Assembly: GCF_024199905.1 (NCBI RefSeq)
Contig: NZ_JANAFB010000006.1
Span: forward strand, 42,897-106,896
Direction of reading: 5' to 3'
DNA from: Rothia santali
GTDB taxonomy: Bacteria; Actinomycetota; Actinomycetes; Actinomycetales; Micrococcaceae
Length of the DNA stretch: 64,000 nucleotides
Each line of letters starts with the position of its first letter. Position 1 is the first letter of the stretch. The translations under genes and the position numbers were made by a program. This document shows, piece by piece, positions 42,517 to 51,971 of this stretch. The notes beneath the pieces were generated by a model. The model ran no database searches and was not told the DNA's origin. It saw only the letters and a program-made list of their open reading frames with translations.

Positions 42517-43957
42517 GGTCCTCGATGTTGCCGTAATCGGAGCAGGGCCCGCTGGATTGAGTGCAGCCGTACATGCCGGAGAGCAGGGGCTGCGCGTGGC
42601 ATTGATCGACGCTGGCATCCAGCCCGGTGGCCAGTACTGGCGCCACCCCGATGAAAACCACCCAGTAGATGATGAAGCTCATGGCCACCATCACTGGAAG
42701 ACGTTTACCGACCTCAGGGCCCGGCTGAAAAAGCTACGCTTATCAGGTTCCATCGCATACAGCTCACACAGCCAGGTCTGGTTCATCGAACGCCCCGCTG
42801 CAGACCAACAACCATGGACGTTGCGGATCAACGCAGTCACCGACGGGCGAGACAACACTGACTCTTCACGAGTGGTACGTGCTCAGCGAGTCATCTTGTG
42901 CCCGGGTGGTTACGATCGGCAGTTGCCTATCCCCGGGTGGGATCTGCCAGGAACAATGGCTGCCGGTGGAGTACAGGCCTTATTGAAAGGTCATCGTAGC
43001 CTGGCTGGACGGAAAGCACTGGTTGCAGGGACCGGTCCATTTCTGCTGCCAGTCGCTGTGGGACTTGCTGATGCCGGCGCGGAAGTCATCAGCATCTGCG
43101 AAGCCGGAGACCTGAGCGGCTGGTTGAAGAACACCACGCGTGCAGCGCAGATGCCATCAAAGGCTATCGAGGGTGCCCAGTACGCAGCAGCTCTTCTCAA
43201 GCACCACATCGCCTACAAGCCCAAAACGGTCGTATCACGCATCAATGGAGACACCGAAGTATCCTCGGCAACCGTTTCGAAAGTCGATGCTCAGGGCCGT
43301 CTCATCGTTGGATCCGAACGTACGGTCGAGGTGGACCTGGTAGCCCTGGGATGGGGCTTCACTCCTTCCATGGAGCTGGTCATTGCAGTCGGTGCCCAGA
43401 CCCGCCAAGACGTCGATGAATCTCTAGTGGCAGTTGTCGACGAGTTGCAGCACAGCTCGGTCGAGAACATCTACATCGCAGGCGAAGCTACAGGAGTCGG
43501 GGGGGCAGCCATGGCTATCGCTGAAGGTGAATTAGCTGCCTACAGCGTCCTCATCGATATGAATCGCCGACCAGCGCATTCTCGTATCCGATCCCTGCAG
43601 GGCATCGTCCGTCGATCAAGGGCCTTTGCTCAAGCGATGCATCAAGCGCACCCAGTCCCCAAACACTGGACCGAATGGCTTACGGACGATGCGATTATCT
43701 GCCGCTGCGAAGAGGTCACCTACGGCAAGGTGTGCCAAAGTCGTGACGATCTAGGGGCCCAGGATGCACGATCCGTCAAGCTGCTGGCAAGGCCCGGTAT
43801 GGGCTGGTGCCAGGGCCGAGTCTGCGGATTCGCGACGGCGAAGATCGCCGCAGAGATTGAGGGCCGTAAGATGCGACCTGAAGATCTGGTGTCAACGCAT
43901 AAAAGATCCCTGACTTCACCGGTGACGTTAGAGGACCTGGGCACTCCGGACAACTAG
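42509..43957 (+). CDS. NAD(P)/FAD oxidoreductase subunit of D-hydroxyproline dehydrogenase
   Basis: ATG 42509 follows GGAG and overlaps the stop of the small subunit. The roughly 482-residue protein has an FAD motif GAGPAGLSAAVHAGEQG (about 11-27), a second dinucleotide motif near LVAGTGPFLLPVAVGLADAG, and a C-terminal bacterioferredoxin-associated [2Fe-2S] domain (CRCEEVTYG through WCQGRVCG, four cysteines). This is the HcnB/OoxA-type alpha subunit. It completes the hydroxyproline dehydrogenase, and a very strong terminator follows. Confidence 0.88.
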   Translation: MHEVLDVAVIGAGPAGLSAAVHAGEQGLRVALIDAGIQPGGQYWRHPDENHPVDDEAHGHHHWKTFTDLRARLKKLRLSGSIAYSSHSQVWFIERPAADQQPWTLRINAVTDGRDNTDSSRVVRAQRVILCPGGYDRQLPIPGWDLPGTMAAGGVQALLKGHRSLAGRKALVAGTGPFLLPVAVGLADAGAEVISICEAGDLSGWLKNTTRAAQMPSKAIEGAQYAAALLKHHIAYKPKTVVSRINGDTEVSSATVSKVDAQGRLIVGSERTVEVDLVALGWGFTPSMELVIAVGAQTRQDVDESLVAVVDELQHSSVENIYIAGEATGVGGAAMAIAEGELAAYSVLIDMNRRPAHSRIRSLQGIVRRSRAFAQAMHQAHPVPKHWTEWLTDDAIICRCEEVTYGKVCQSRDDLGAQDARSVKLLARPGMGWCQGRVCGFATAKIAAEIEGRKMRPEDLVSTHKRSLTSPVTLEDLGTPDN

Positions 43958-43970
43958 GCAAAGATTCAAG

Positions 43971-44007
43971 AATATCCGCTCCGCAGATTATCTGCGGAGC
44001 GGATATT
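43971..44007 (+). terminator. Terminator of the hydroxyproline operon
   Basis: AATATCCGCTCCGCAGA and TCTGCGGAGCGGATATT pair perfectly over 17 bases with a three-base loop, followed by TTC, 14 bases after the last stop. Confidence 0.9.
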
Positions 44008-44021
44008 TTCCGTGCTTGTTT

Positions 44022-44201
44022 CTAGCCACGTGTCTCTCGGTTGGACGAGACCCGCTGGTTGATGGCCCCCGTTTTACTCGGATTAAGCCAGAAATCAGCG
44101 TTCTTGATACCGGCAATGGCGGGATCGAAGACGGGGTTCACTCCGGCTTTGCGCTGCCGTTCGTAGTCCTTCAAGGTCTTGAGTCCGAGGCACCCGCCAG
44201 T
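44022..44201 (-). pseudogene. C-terminal remnant of an alanine/glycine sodium symporter
   Basis: About 60 residues on the minus strand read LKTLKDYERQRKAGVNPVF, DPAIAGIKNADFWLNPSKTG to a natural stop. This matches the C-terminal tail of AGCS-family sodium:alanine symporters (DYxxQxKAGxxPVFxPxxxGIxxADxW). The rest of the gene is absent; the piece abuts the MFS terminator. It may be left from a transporter of the hydroxyproline region or an unrelated insertion. Confidence 0.65.
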
Positions 44202-44204
44202 ACG

Positions 44205-44237
44205 CCTTATCTCCCGCAAGATATGCGGGAGATAGGG
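44205..44237 (-). terminator. Terminator of the DHA2 efflux gene
   Basis: Minus strand: CCTATCTCCCGCA and TGCGGGAGATAAGG pair over about 13 bases with a five-base loop, 19 bases after the efflux stop. No long T run follows. Confidence 0.65.
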
Positions 44238-44255
44238 CAAGAATTAGTGGGTTGA

Positions 44256-45731
44256 TCAACTCCGACGCTTCGTACCGCGCTGTGATCCGGTGTTCGTACC
44301 GCGCACGAACACCGCCAGCACCACCGCGGCCAGCGACAAGCCCGCCCCGACGGTGAATGCGGTGTGCACGCCAGCGCTGGTGGCCGCCGTTGCATCGGTG
44401 ACGCCCTGCCCCGCTGCGGCAGCGGCGCCGATGGCCATTAGGGTGACGAACAGGGCCGTACCGGCAGCACCGGCGACCTGTTGAAGCGTGGACATGATCG
44501 CGGATCCGTGCGAGTACAACTGCGCTGGCAGCGACCCGAGTGCTGAGGTCAACAGGGGCGTGAACATAAACGCCAGGCCGAGGTTGAGCACCAAGTGCAT
44601 GCCGATGACCACCGGTACGGTGGATCCTGCATCCAAGGTGGTCATCCACCACAGTGCGCCACTGGTGAGCACGGCCGCAGGAAGTACCAGGGGGCGCGGG
44701 CCGAAGCGGTCGAACAACGCACCGACCACCGGTGCTGTGACACCCATGAGCACTCCACCGGGAAGCAGGGTCAGCCCCGTGGCCAGGGTATCCAGGCCCA
44801 GAACTTGCTGCAGATACAGCGGCAACAGGATCAGGGTGCCCAGCAGCACCGCGAAGACCACGATCACCAGTGCCACGGCAACGCAGAACGCCCGTGAGCG
44901 GAAAACCCCAAGATCCAGCAGCACCCGATTGGTGGACTTGAGCTTCAGTTGCCTGTTGGCGAAGAGAATCAACGAGAGTACACCGATGACCAGGGGGATC
45001 CACGCCGGAACCGGTGCGTGGCCTTCAGTTGATTCACCGATCGAGGCAAGCCCGAAGACCAGGCCCCCGAAACCAAGTGCCGAGAGCAGCACCGAGGCAA
45101 TGTCTAGATGACTGCGGTGGGTCTCGGTGAGGTTCTTGACCAGTATCGCGCCCAGGACGAGGGAGAGCACTGCGATGGGCAGCACGAAGATGAACAGCCA
45201 TCGCCATTCGAAGCTCGAGAGGATCAGTCCCGATGCGGTGGGTCCTACTGCGGGGGCCACGGCGATGACGATGGAGATGATGCCCATGAAGCGTCCGCGG
45301 CGGTGTGCCGGTATGACCGAGAGCACGGTCGTGAACAGCAGGGGCATCATGATGGCCGTGCCCGAGGCCTGCACGATGCGCCCGATCAGCAGTACCTCGA
45401 ATCCCGGTGCGATAGCTGCCAGGAGGGTGCCGGCGGTGAACAGGCCCATCGCGGTGAAGAACAGGGTGCGCAGCGGGAAGCGCTGGATCAAGAACCCGGT
45501 CGTGGGGATGACCACTGCCATCGTCAGGAGGAAGCCGGTGGTCAACCACTGGGCGGTGGAAAGCGTGATGTTTAAGTCGGTGGTCAGCTGGGGAATGGCC
45601 ACACCCATGATCGTTTCGTTGAGGATTACGACGAAGGCGCTGGCCACCAGAAGGGCAAGCACCGGGCCGGGGCGGGGTGGGGGAGTGGCGGTGACCTGCT
45701 GGGTAGGTGCCGTGTCTGTAGGGCTGGCCAT
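44256..45731 (-). CDS. DHA2-family (EmrB/QacA-like) drug efflux transporter
   Basis: ATG 45731 follows GAGGA. The 491-residue protein has 14 predicted helices of the DHA2 family and the motif-C region GRIVQASGTAIMMPLLFTTVL with the MFS motif PAHRRGRFMGI. It should be a proton-driven exporter of lipophilic drugs or disinfectants. A TetR-type regulator is divergent, and a long perfect inverted repeat lies between them, so it is an inducible efflux cassette. Confidence 0.85.
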   Translation of the reverse strand: MASPTDTAPTQQVTATPPPRPGPVLALLVASAFVVILNETIMGVAIPQLTTDLNITLSTAQWLTTGFLLTMAVVIPTTGFLIQRFPLRTLFFTAMGLFTAGTLLAAIAPGFEVLLIGRIVQASGTAIMMPLLFTTVLSVIPAHRRGRFMGIISIVIAVAPAVGPTASGLILSSFEWRWLFIFVLPIAVLSLVLGAILVKNLTETHRSHLDIASVLLSALGFGGLVFGLASIGESTEGHAPVPAWIPLVIGVLSLILFANRQLKLKSTNRVLLDLGVFRSRAFCVAVALVIVVFAVLLGTLILLPLYLQQVLGLDTLATGLTLLPGGVLMGVTAPVVGALFDRFGPRPLVLPAAVLTSGALWWMTTLDAGSTVPVVIGMHLVLNLGLAFMFTPLLTSALGSLPAQLYSHGSAIMSTLQQVAGAAGTALFVTLMAIGAAAAAGQGVTDATAATSAGVHTAFTVGAGLSLAAVVLAVFVRGTNTGSQRGTKRRS

Positions 45732-45839
45732 CTGTTCCTCTTCAAGGGCTGGTGAGACATTGCTGAGCCTGACCTGCGGAACCGAACCCGCCCCCTCGGG
45801 GAGGTATTGGGCGGGACCGCACCGGTATATGGCTGATGA

Positions 45840-45870
45840 TGCCAATCTGGCAGTTACTGCCAGATTGGCA
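45840..45870. promoter_or_regulatory. TetR operator between efflux gene and regulator
   Basis: TGCCAATCTGGCAG and CTGCCAGATTGGCA form perfect 14-base arms around three bases (45854-45856). It is in the divergent promoter region, 22 bases ahead of the TetR start, and is an excellent dimer or double-dimer site. Confidence 0.8.
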
Positions 45871-45892
45871 TCTGTCACTGTAGCATGTCGGT

Positions 45893-46507
45893 ATGAGCAG
45901 GGCAGAAGGATCAGGCATCGACTTGCGGCAACGACGACGCTCACAGACCCGCGCCGAGATCGTCGATGCGGCATTGAAGCTCTTCGAGGACCGTGGAGTA
46001 GGCGGGACCACGGTCGAGGACATCGCGGCCGGGGCAGGGGTCTCACCGCGTACGTTCTACCGCCTGTGCGGATCCAAGGAACAGGCGGTACTCGATGATG
46101 ACGAGATCGCTGCCGCCTTGGGCCAACTAGTCGAGACGATCGACGGGTCGATGGCACTTCGGCCCCAACTCGTGGCCTTTTGGCGGGCGCGAATGGCGGA
46201 TCTAGAAGCCGATGCAGAGGGGCATCATCGTTACTTGAGGGTCCGGCGACTCATCTCCCAGGAGCCAGCACTCCTGGCTGCGGCATTGCGTCAGGAACAC
46301 GATCGCGATGAAGCGTTCGTCACCGCTTTGGTGCGAGCCACCGGTTACGAGAAACTGCAGGTACGGGCCCTGGTCGAATGGCTCTCGGTGCTCATCCGTC
46401 TTGCCGTCGAGGAGTGGCTATGCGTGACGGGTGCAGGCCGGCAGGAGGATTTGCAGCAGGTCTACGACCGAGCCTTGAGTGCCTTGGAAGGGTCCTTCAG
46501 GATTTAG
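45893..46507 (+). CDS. TetR-family repressor of the efflux transporter
   Basis: This 204-residue protein has an N-terminal TetR HTH (RAEIVDAALKLFEDRGVGGT, then TVEDIAAGAGVSPRTFYRLCGSKEQAV) and a divergent helical C-terminal ligand domain. It is divergent from the DHA2 pump and should bind the 45840-45870 palindrome, releasing it when a pump substrate is present. A strong terminator follows. Confidence 0.88.
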   Translation: MSRAEGSGIDLRQRRRSQTRAEIVDAALKLFEDRGVGGTTVEDIAAGAGVSPRTFYRLCGSKEQAVLDDDEIAAALGQLVETIDGSMALRPQLVAFWRARMADLEADAEGHHRYLRVRRLISQEPALLAAALRQEHDRDEAFVTALVRATGYEKLQVRALVEWLSVLIRLAVEEWLCVTGAGRQEDLQQVYDRALSALEGSFRI

Positions 46508-46673
46508 GGCCGCCCCCGCGGCGATCCAGCAGTAGGACCTTGGGTTAGAGAATCTGTGTGGACCGCTATCCGACCCCGGCGCGGAATGATTGCCGCATGG
46601 ATAAAATCATGTGCGCTATAAGTTCAATTTTTGGCAGGAATATTGTATATATTTATTAATTTTCAAGAATGAA

Positions 46674-46702
46674 TCGGGTCCGTCAAGTAATGACGGACCC
46701 GA
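46674..46702 (+). terminator. Terminator downstream of tetR
   Basis: TCGGGTCCGTCA and TGACGGACCCGA pair perfectly over 12 bases with a five-base loop, followed on the plus strand by CTCATTTT. Confidence 0.8.
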
Positions 46703-46821
46703 CTCATTTTGCTCGACGACTATTCTTGATCTCATCCTTGACGATTTATATCCATATAGATTTTTCTAGAGTAGAGCACCTCGCCAAGGTCAGAAAGTTC
46801 CGAAAGTGAGAGTGATCGGCT

Positions 46822-47744
46822 TTAGAAGTTGGGGTAATAGTCAGGACGTGAAGCTGTGGTCCTAATATCAGGAAGCTCCATGTTCTTCTTGTCCTCATCA
46901 TCATCGACCCAACAGTCGGCGATCTGATCGGTCGTCGCGAACCACACCCCGTCGTGTGCGACCATGTGCTCGATGAGTCGCTCGTACCAGAGCATGTGGT
47001 GCGGCTGCCCGACGACCTGGGGGTGCACACAGGAGATGAAGGCGGCGTTCTCGACGCGCTGATACCCGTAGTCGAAAATATCCCGCCATCGCTCATAGAT
47101 CGTGTTGCTGTCTTGCTGCCCGGTCGAAGATCCGGTGATGCAGGCCAGCGGCGGGAAATCATCGAGGTACCAGCTCACCGGGAGCTCGATGACATGGCTT
47201 GCCTTTCCAGCCTGGTTGCCGTGCTCCCAATCGATGGCCCAGCGACGTGGCCTGTATGCCTCGAGGTCACGACCCATAAGAGAGGAGTCGTACTTGAACC
47301 CGGATTTCTCCACGATGTCCAGGGTGCTATCCGAATAATCCCAGTAAGGAGAGCGGTACCCGGTGGGCCGAATGCCCAAACGCTTCCGGAAGGTCTCGAA
47401 TGCCCGCTCGACGAGTTCTTCCTCGGTCCCGGCATCGATGAGCGTGGGGGGTTCTCGTGGAAGTAACCGTGGTGCCCGAACTCATGTCCTTTCGCCGCGA
47501 TCTGCTCGCACACCTGCGGGAACGTGTCGATCGTATGGCCCGGGGTGAACCATGTGGTGGTGATGTCGTAGCGCCCATAGAGTTCCAGCAGCCGCGGCAC
47601 TCCGACCATCGCGCCGAACTCGCCGCGGGACATAAACGATGGGCTTGGCTTGTTGAATCCACCCAGCCAAAGCGATTGGGCGTCGAAATCCGTACCGAGG
47701 TTGACGGCGATCTTCTTTCCTTCGGGCAATTGCAGGTGGCCCAT
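46822..47744 (-). pseudogene. Polysaccharide deacetylase-family hydrolase, frameshifted at a G6 run
   Basis: The frame starting at ATG 47744 (AAGGAG nine bases upstream) encodes VNLGTDFDAQSLWLGGFN, the metal-site histidines in EFGHHGYFHENPP, then goes out of frame. Shifting one base in the six-G run 47446-47451 (seven needed) gives TLIDAGTEEELVERAF and continues to GIRPTGYRSPYWDYSDST and the natural stop at 46822. The joined protein is about 307 residues, like PuuE/PgdA-type NodB enzymes (allantoinase-like, cyclic imidase or peptidoglycan deacetylase). It could be an inactivated gene or a homopolymer base-call error. Confidence 0.65.
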
Positions 47745-47816
47745 GTGGATCATCTCCTTCTAGTGATGCGTTGATGTACAGGGATGTGACTTGCAAATAT
47801 TTTCTGGACGTTCCCG

Positions 47817-50222
47817 TCAATCTGACCGGATCGCGGGTGGGCATGGATGGGCATATTCGGGTCGGAGGACTATTCGAGCTCGTACGCGTTCCTCGATGGA
47901 TGTTCGGCTGTAGAGCAGGGGGAAGGAGTCACCTTGGGCCCATAGATCGAATAGATCGGTGTAGTGATCCGAACGGGGATCACCGGATTGTCCGGGAGAG
48001 TTGAGAACTCGGCTGGAGTCCCATTCGCCGATGTCCAGGGCCATGCGGAAGCTGCTGCCCATGACGGCGTTGAATTCCGCGTCGTATCCGGTCAGTCCAA
48101 CGGTGTCTCCGCTGCCAGGTCTCGGTACCCCAGGCACTTCCGCCCACTCAGGGGGCATTTGATCGGAGCCGGGAAGGTCTTGCCTGGAAAACACCGAGTG
48201 ACGCAGGGTCGTCTGGTGCAGGTTTCCCCACTGCCACGTGGTCCGATCGGGGCCAAGCAGTTTCTCGATCTCCGTCAGAGCCGAGCTCAGGGTCGTTTCA
48301 ACACCCAGGGTCAACCTCTCGCGATCTCCGGGGTCTGCGGTATCGAATACTTCGATCATGCGCATGTCGGGTCGGATATCTGAGAACAGGGTGTCGGCCC
48401 GTAGCAGACGATGTCGTGCCCTGGTGATCGCCTCATCGTCGAGGCCCAGCCGAGTTAGAGCATGGTCCACGAGCCAAGGCCGCAGATGCCGCCGCTGCCA
48501 GACTTGGTAGACCAGCGCCTCAAAGGAGTCAGCCGACTCCATGCCATCCCAGGCCTGCAGCTTCGCCCAATCCCAGACGTGCTGATGAGGCTTGACCCAG
48601 GACAACTGGTCTAACAGGAGCCTGCCGTGGACGTTCATGGCATCGGACTGCATTGCGATGCTGGTTTCGATGTCAACGGACGCGTCCTCAGTAAGCCAGT
48701 GCGTGAGCCGTTCGTGCCGGCCACTGGTGTACCAGTCGGTCGTTGTGGTCAGGGCGTCGTTGTCATAGTCAGGCGGTAGATTGCATTCGTTGGAGGTGGT
48801 CACCCACCCGGAATCCGGGTTGGTTGCCGAGGGCAGTTCTTCCAGCTCTGCGAACCCGTCCCACTCGTACCGGCCATCGCCGGGAACGGGGTGGGAGCCA
48901 TCCCAGTTGGGTCTTCTGGGTACCAGCGCGCTGGCCTGCCAGCCGATGTCCCCGTCGACCGAGGCGAAGACCATGTTTACTCCCGGGGCGCCCCATCTGC
49001 GCAGCGCCTTGCGGAAGCTCTTGGCATCTTCTGCATTCTGATATTCCAGACTTCCCAGATAAGGGGCCATCCCCGGTTCAAGCCAGACCGCCCGGACTGC
49101 GACCGCGCGGCGGTGCTCGGCGTCGATCGCCACGACCGGTCCATGGCGGGTAAACGAAAGAGTGTGGACCGCTTCGCCGCCATCGGCGACCTGTACGCGT
49201 TCCTCGATGACCCGCATGGATTCCCAGGCACCGTGGTAGAGGTAGCGTGAATCGTCGTCTGGGTAAAGTTCGTAGACGTAGAGGTCTTCATGGTCGACCG
49301 GCCAGATCGTCAGCCCGAAACCGAGGCGTTTGTTGTGGCCGATCGAAATGCCGGGGAGGTTGGGTTCCCCGGCGCCGATAACACTAAGCCCCGGTGCCTC
49401 GAGGTGGCTAAGGTAGCGCAGCGATGGCAAAGTCACCGCCCGGTGTGGGTCATTGGCCAGGATCGGTCTGCCCGTGGCGGTCCGCGTCGGTGAGATCACC
49501 CAGTTGTTGCTTCCGGAAGGGGTACTTGTTTCGGAAGAGGTTTTCGCCCCGAAATCCACCGGAGCGAAGGCCAACCGATAGACATCGAGCACGGTATCGG
49601 CGAGATAATCCCGCACCTCCGCCTCGGCTGCTGCCGATGTGGAAGCAGGCTCTCGTACAGCGCGCAATTTCTCTGCCGAGGATCCGAGATCGCGGAGCGT
49701 GAGGGCTCGTGCGAGTTCCTGCTCGGCATTGTATAGCAGGCCGTGGGTCCGGATTCTCACCACGTCTTCGGGCTGCCAGCGATCCGGGCGATAGCCCAAG
49801 CTCGCGAATTCCGGCGGCAGGCGCCCGGGATCCTCTAGTGCCCAATCGATGTAGGCGTTGACACCGTTCACGAACGCCGTGACCACATCGCGGGCCTGGG
49901 TGCCGTACGAGAGCCACTCGGTGCGCATGTCACCGCGGTAGAGAAACAGACGAGTCGCTCGATCCTGGTCGAGATGGGCCGCGCCGAAGACTTCTGAAAG
50001 CTTTCCCAGTCCGCGACGACGCCACAGATCGATCTGGAAGAGCCGGTCCCTGGCGGCCTGGAAGCCCTGAGCCGTGTAGGCATCGAGTGCCGAGGCTGCG
50101 TAGATGTGAGGGACCCCCCAGTCGTCTATGAGGATCTCCACTTCCTCGCGCAACCCGGAAGCAGTGAACGTGTCCTCGCCGGCCGGTTGGGGAGGTGTTA
50201 GGTCATCGTGTGTAGATGCCAC
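47817..50222 (-). CDS. Penicillin acylase-family N-terminal nucleophile hydrolase
   Basis: This 801-residue protein is a penicillin amidase/acylase (Ntn hydrolase) precursor. The nucleophile is Ser238 in SGSNNWVIS, which becomes the new N-terminus after self-cleavage; before it are DDWGVPHIYA (about 33-42) and ARDRLFQIDLWRRRGLG, after it LANDPHRA. No signal peptide is visible, so it should act in the cytoplasm, unlike most enzymes of this family. It may hydrolyse beta-lactam side chains, acyl-homoserine lactones or other amides. It precedes the frameshifted deacetylase on the same strand and is divergent from a LysR gene. Confidence 0.85.
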   Translation of the reverse strand: MASTHDDLTPPQPAGEDTFTASGLREEVEILIDDWGVPHIYAASALDAYTAQGFQAARDRLFQIDLWRRRGLGKLSEVFGAAHLDQDRATRLFLYRGDMRTEWLSYGTQARDVVTAFVNGVNAYIDWALEDPGRLPPEFASLGYRPDRWQPEDVVRIRTHGLLYNAEQELARALTLRDLGSSAEKLRAVREPASTSAAAEAEVRDYLADTVLDVYRLAFAPVDFGAKTSSETSTPSGSNNWVISPTRTATGRPILANDPHRAVTLPSLRYLSHLEAPGLSVIGAGEPNLPGISIGHNKRLGFGLTIWPVDHEDLYVYELYPDDDSRYLYHGAWESMRVIEERVQVADGGEAVHTLSFTRHGPVVAIDAEHRRAVAVRAVWLEPGMAPYLGSLEYQNAEDAKSFRKALRRWGAPGVNMVFASVDGDIGWQASALVPRRPNWDGSHPVPGDGRYEWDGFAELEELPSATNPDSGWVTTSNECNLPPDYDNDALTTTTDWYTSGRHERLTHWLTEDASVDIETSIAMQSDAMNVHGRLLLDQLSWVKPHQHVWDWAKLQAWDGMESADSFEALVYQVWQRRHLRPWLVDHALTRLGLDDEAITRARHRLLRADTLFSDIRPDMRMIEVFDTADPGDRERLTLGVETTLSSALTEIEKLLGPDRTTWQWGNLHQTTLRHSVFSRQDLPGSDQMPPEWAEVPGVPRPGSGDTVGLTGYDAEFNAVMGSSFRMALDIGEWDSSRVLNSPGQSGDPRSDHYTDLFDLWAQGDSFPLLYSRTSIEERVRARIVLRPEYAHPCPPAIRSD

Positions 50223-50329
50223 AGACCGAGTCCTTTCAAGTGGTGTGAATCACGTCTAGTGTCACGATCTCATCACGAAGTCATTCCGACAATTGATTTA
50301 TTCGACTGCGATCCATTACTTTTAGGCAT

Positions 50330-51244
50330 ATGGATCGGAGAAGCCTCGAATATTTCCGTGCGGTTGCCCAATTTGGCTCGGTGAGCGCAGGCGCGCTGGC
50401 GATGTCGGTCACTCAGCCAGCTGTGTCGAAGCAGCTTGCTCAGCTTGAGGCGGGGCTTGCCGTCAAGCTTTTCCACCGCACGCCCACGGGCATGGCGATG
50501 ACTGCCGCCGGAGAGGAGCTCTATGGCCTCAGCGGCGATGTCCTTACTCGATTCGCTAGGATCGAAGGAACCATCAGGGCACGGTTTGCGGGGTACCCGG
50601 AGATCCGAATCGCCAGTCCACACACCACCGCGACGGTGCTCATTACCCCCTTTATGGTCGACACGGACCCGCCCATCGCCGATCTGCTGATCGTTAACGC
50701 GCCCGAAGTCGATGCGCTCTTGGAACGCGATGCAGATATGGCCGTAAGCACGATGAGACCACCTGCGCACCGGGAGCAGATGGTCGTGGCTGATCTCATC
50801 ATCCGTGTCCAGGGCGCCCCGGATGCAATGCGCGCGCGGTTCAGCGACCGCACGGCAGCTGACCTCGAGTTACTTCACGATGCATCGGTGATCGTTCCCC
50901 GCACAGGGGTCCATGCCGTCGTCGATACCGTCGTCGCCGCATTCGCAGAACCCCTGTCAATCCGCACGTCCTCCACGGGCCGGATCGCACAGGGGCTGGC
51001 CGCAAATGATCACGGATTCGCCCTTGTCACCGAGGTCGCCGACTTCGGACTCGCGGGGCTGCCGGCCTATGCCGATGGCCGGCTCGTCGTCAGCCCCCTA
51101 TATGCCTCGTGGGACGCTCAGCACTACGCCCGTGACCAGTTGCGATCCCTTGCAGTCGACTTCAGCTACTGGATGTCGGTGACACCGCCATGGGATGAAC
51201 CAAACCGGATCGGGTACAGGAAGGAGGGTGGGTCGAATTTGTGA
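50330..51244 (+). CDS. LysR-family regulator
   Basis: This 304-residue regulator has the LysR HTH (MDRRSLEYFRAVAQFGSV, SAGALAMSVTQPAVSKQLAQLE) and a substrate-binding domain that is shorter and more divergent than usual after about residue 90. It is divergent from the penicillin acylase gene over 107 bases, the classic LysR arrangement for activating the neighbour when its substrate or product is present. Confidence 0.85.
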   Translation: MDRRSLEYFRAVAQFGSVSAGALAMSVTQPAVSKQLAQLEAGLAVKLFHRTPTGMAMTAAGEELYGLSGDVLTRFARIEGTIRARFAGYPEIRIASPHTTATVLITPFMVDTDPPIADLLIVNAPEVDALLERDADMAVSTMRPPAHREQMVVADLIIRVQGAPDAMRARFSDRTAADLELLHDASVIVPRTGVHAVVDTVVAAFAEPLSIRTSSTGRIAQGLAANDHGFALVTEVADFGLAGLPAYADGRLVVSPLYASWDAQHYARDQLRSLAVDFSYWMSVTPPWDEPNRIGYRKEGGSNL

Positions 51245-51614
51245 ATGGCTAAATAGGTTCAGAGGATCATGACTGCAGTCAGCACGGGCGTGACCTGATG
51301 CTGGCCAGTGGCGAAAGCAGCCCACCAAGAGCTGAACGATTGCGTCAGGCGGAAGGCAGTAAATCCATCCTGCGCGTCCCAACCGCCCTACCATTAGAAC
51401 TTCTCCGAATCCCTGAGGGAATCCAGATTAAAGCAACATGCAGGACGCAGTAGACGCCGCCACGGGAGGGGTCGAGCAATCTGTTCATTGACTGGTTGCA
51501 GCCAAGTATGGAGCGATCGATTCATCGTGAGGCAGGAATGGCAAATCACCCAGCGGCGGGTGTAGTCTATCTTTTGCAACAAATACTATCGTCTGAAACG
51601 TAGGGAGTATTTTC
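51245..51614. other. Gene-free stretch ahead of lsr2
   Basis: No convincing gene. The right end (51570-51614) is AT-rich with a GGGAG ribosome site, consistent with the lsr2 promoter. Confidence 0.5.
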
Positions 51615-51956
51615 ATGGCGCAGAAGGTTAACATCATCCTCACCGATGACTTCGATGGGGGAGAGGCGACCGAGACGGTGCGCTTCGGTCTGGATGGGGG
51701 CCAGTTCGAGATCGATCTCTCGGCGGAGAACGCAGAAATCCTGCGGGAGTCGGTGCGTCCGTTCAAAGACAAGGCCCGGAAGATCCCCTCGGGTGCGTCC
51801 CGGCGGGGCAGCGGTAACACCTCCGCGCGGGTGAAGAACTCTGATACCCCGAAGATCCGGGAGTGGGCTCAGGCCAACGGGTACAACGTCTCGGCTCGGG
51901 GCCGGATCCACCAGGATGTTCAGGACGCGTACTACGCGGCGCAGAAGAACTCCTAA
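51615..51956 (+). CDS. lsr2: Lsr2 nucleoid-associated protein
   Basis: This 113-residue protein is Lsr2: N-terminal beta dimerisation domain (MAQKVNIILTDDFDGGEA, RFGLDGGQFEIDLS), a basic linker, and the C-terminal AT-rich DNA-binding domain with the AT-hook-like RGR in SARGRIHQDVQDAY. Lsr2 is the actinobacterial counterpart of H-NS and silences AT-rich foreign DNA. A plasmid copy may hide plasmid genes from the host or modify host silencing. It has its own terminator. Confidence 0.95.
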   Translation: MAQKVNIILTDDFDGGEATETVRFGLDGGQFEIDLSAENAEILRESVRPFKDKARKIPSGASRRGSGNTSARVKNSDTPKIREWAQANGYNVSARGRIHQDVQDAYYAAQKNS

Positions 51957-51971
51957 CCGCGGAGTATCCGG

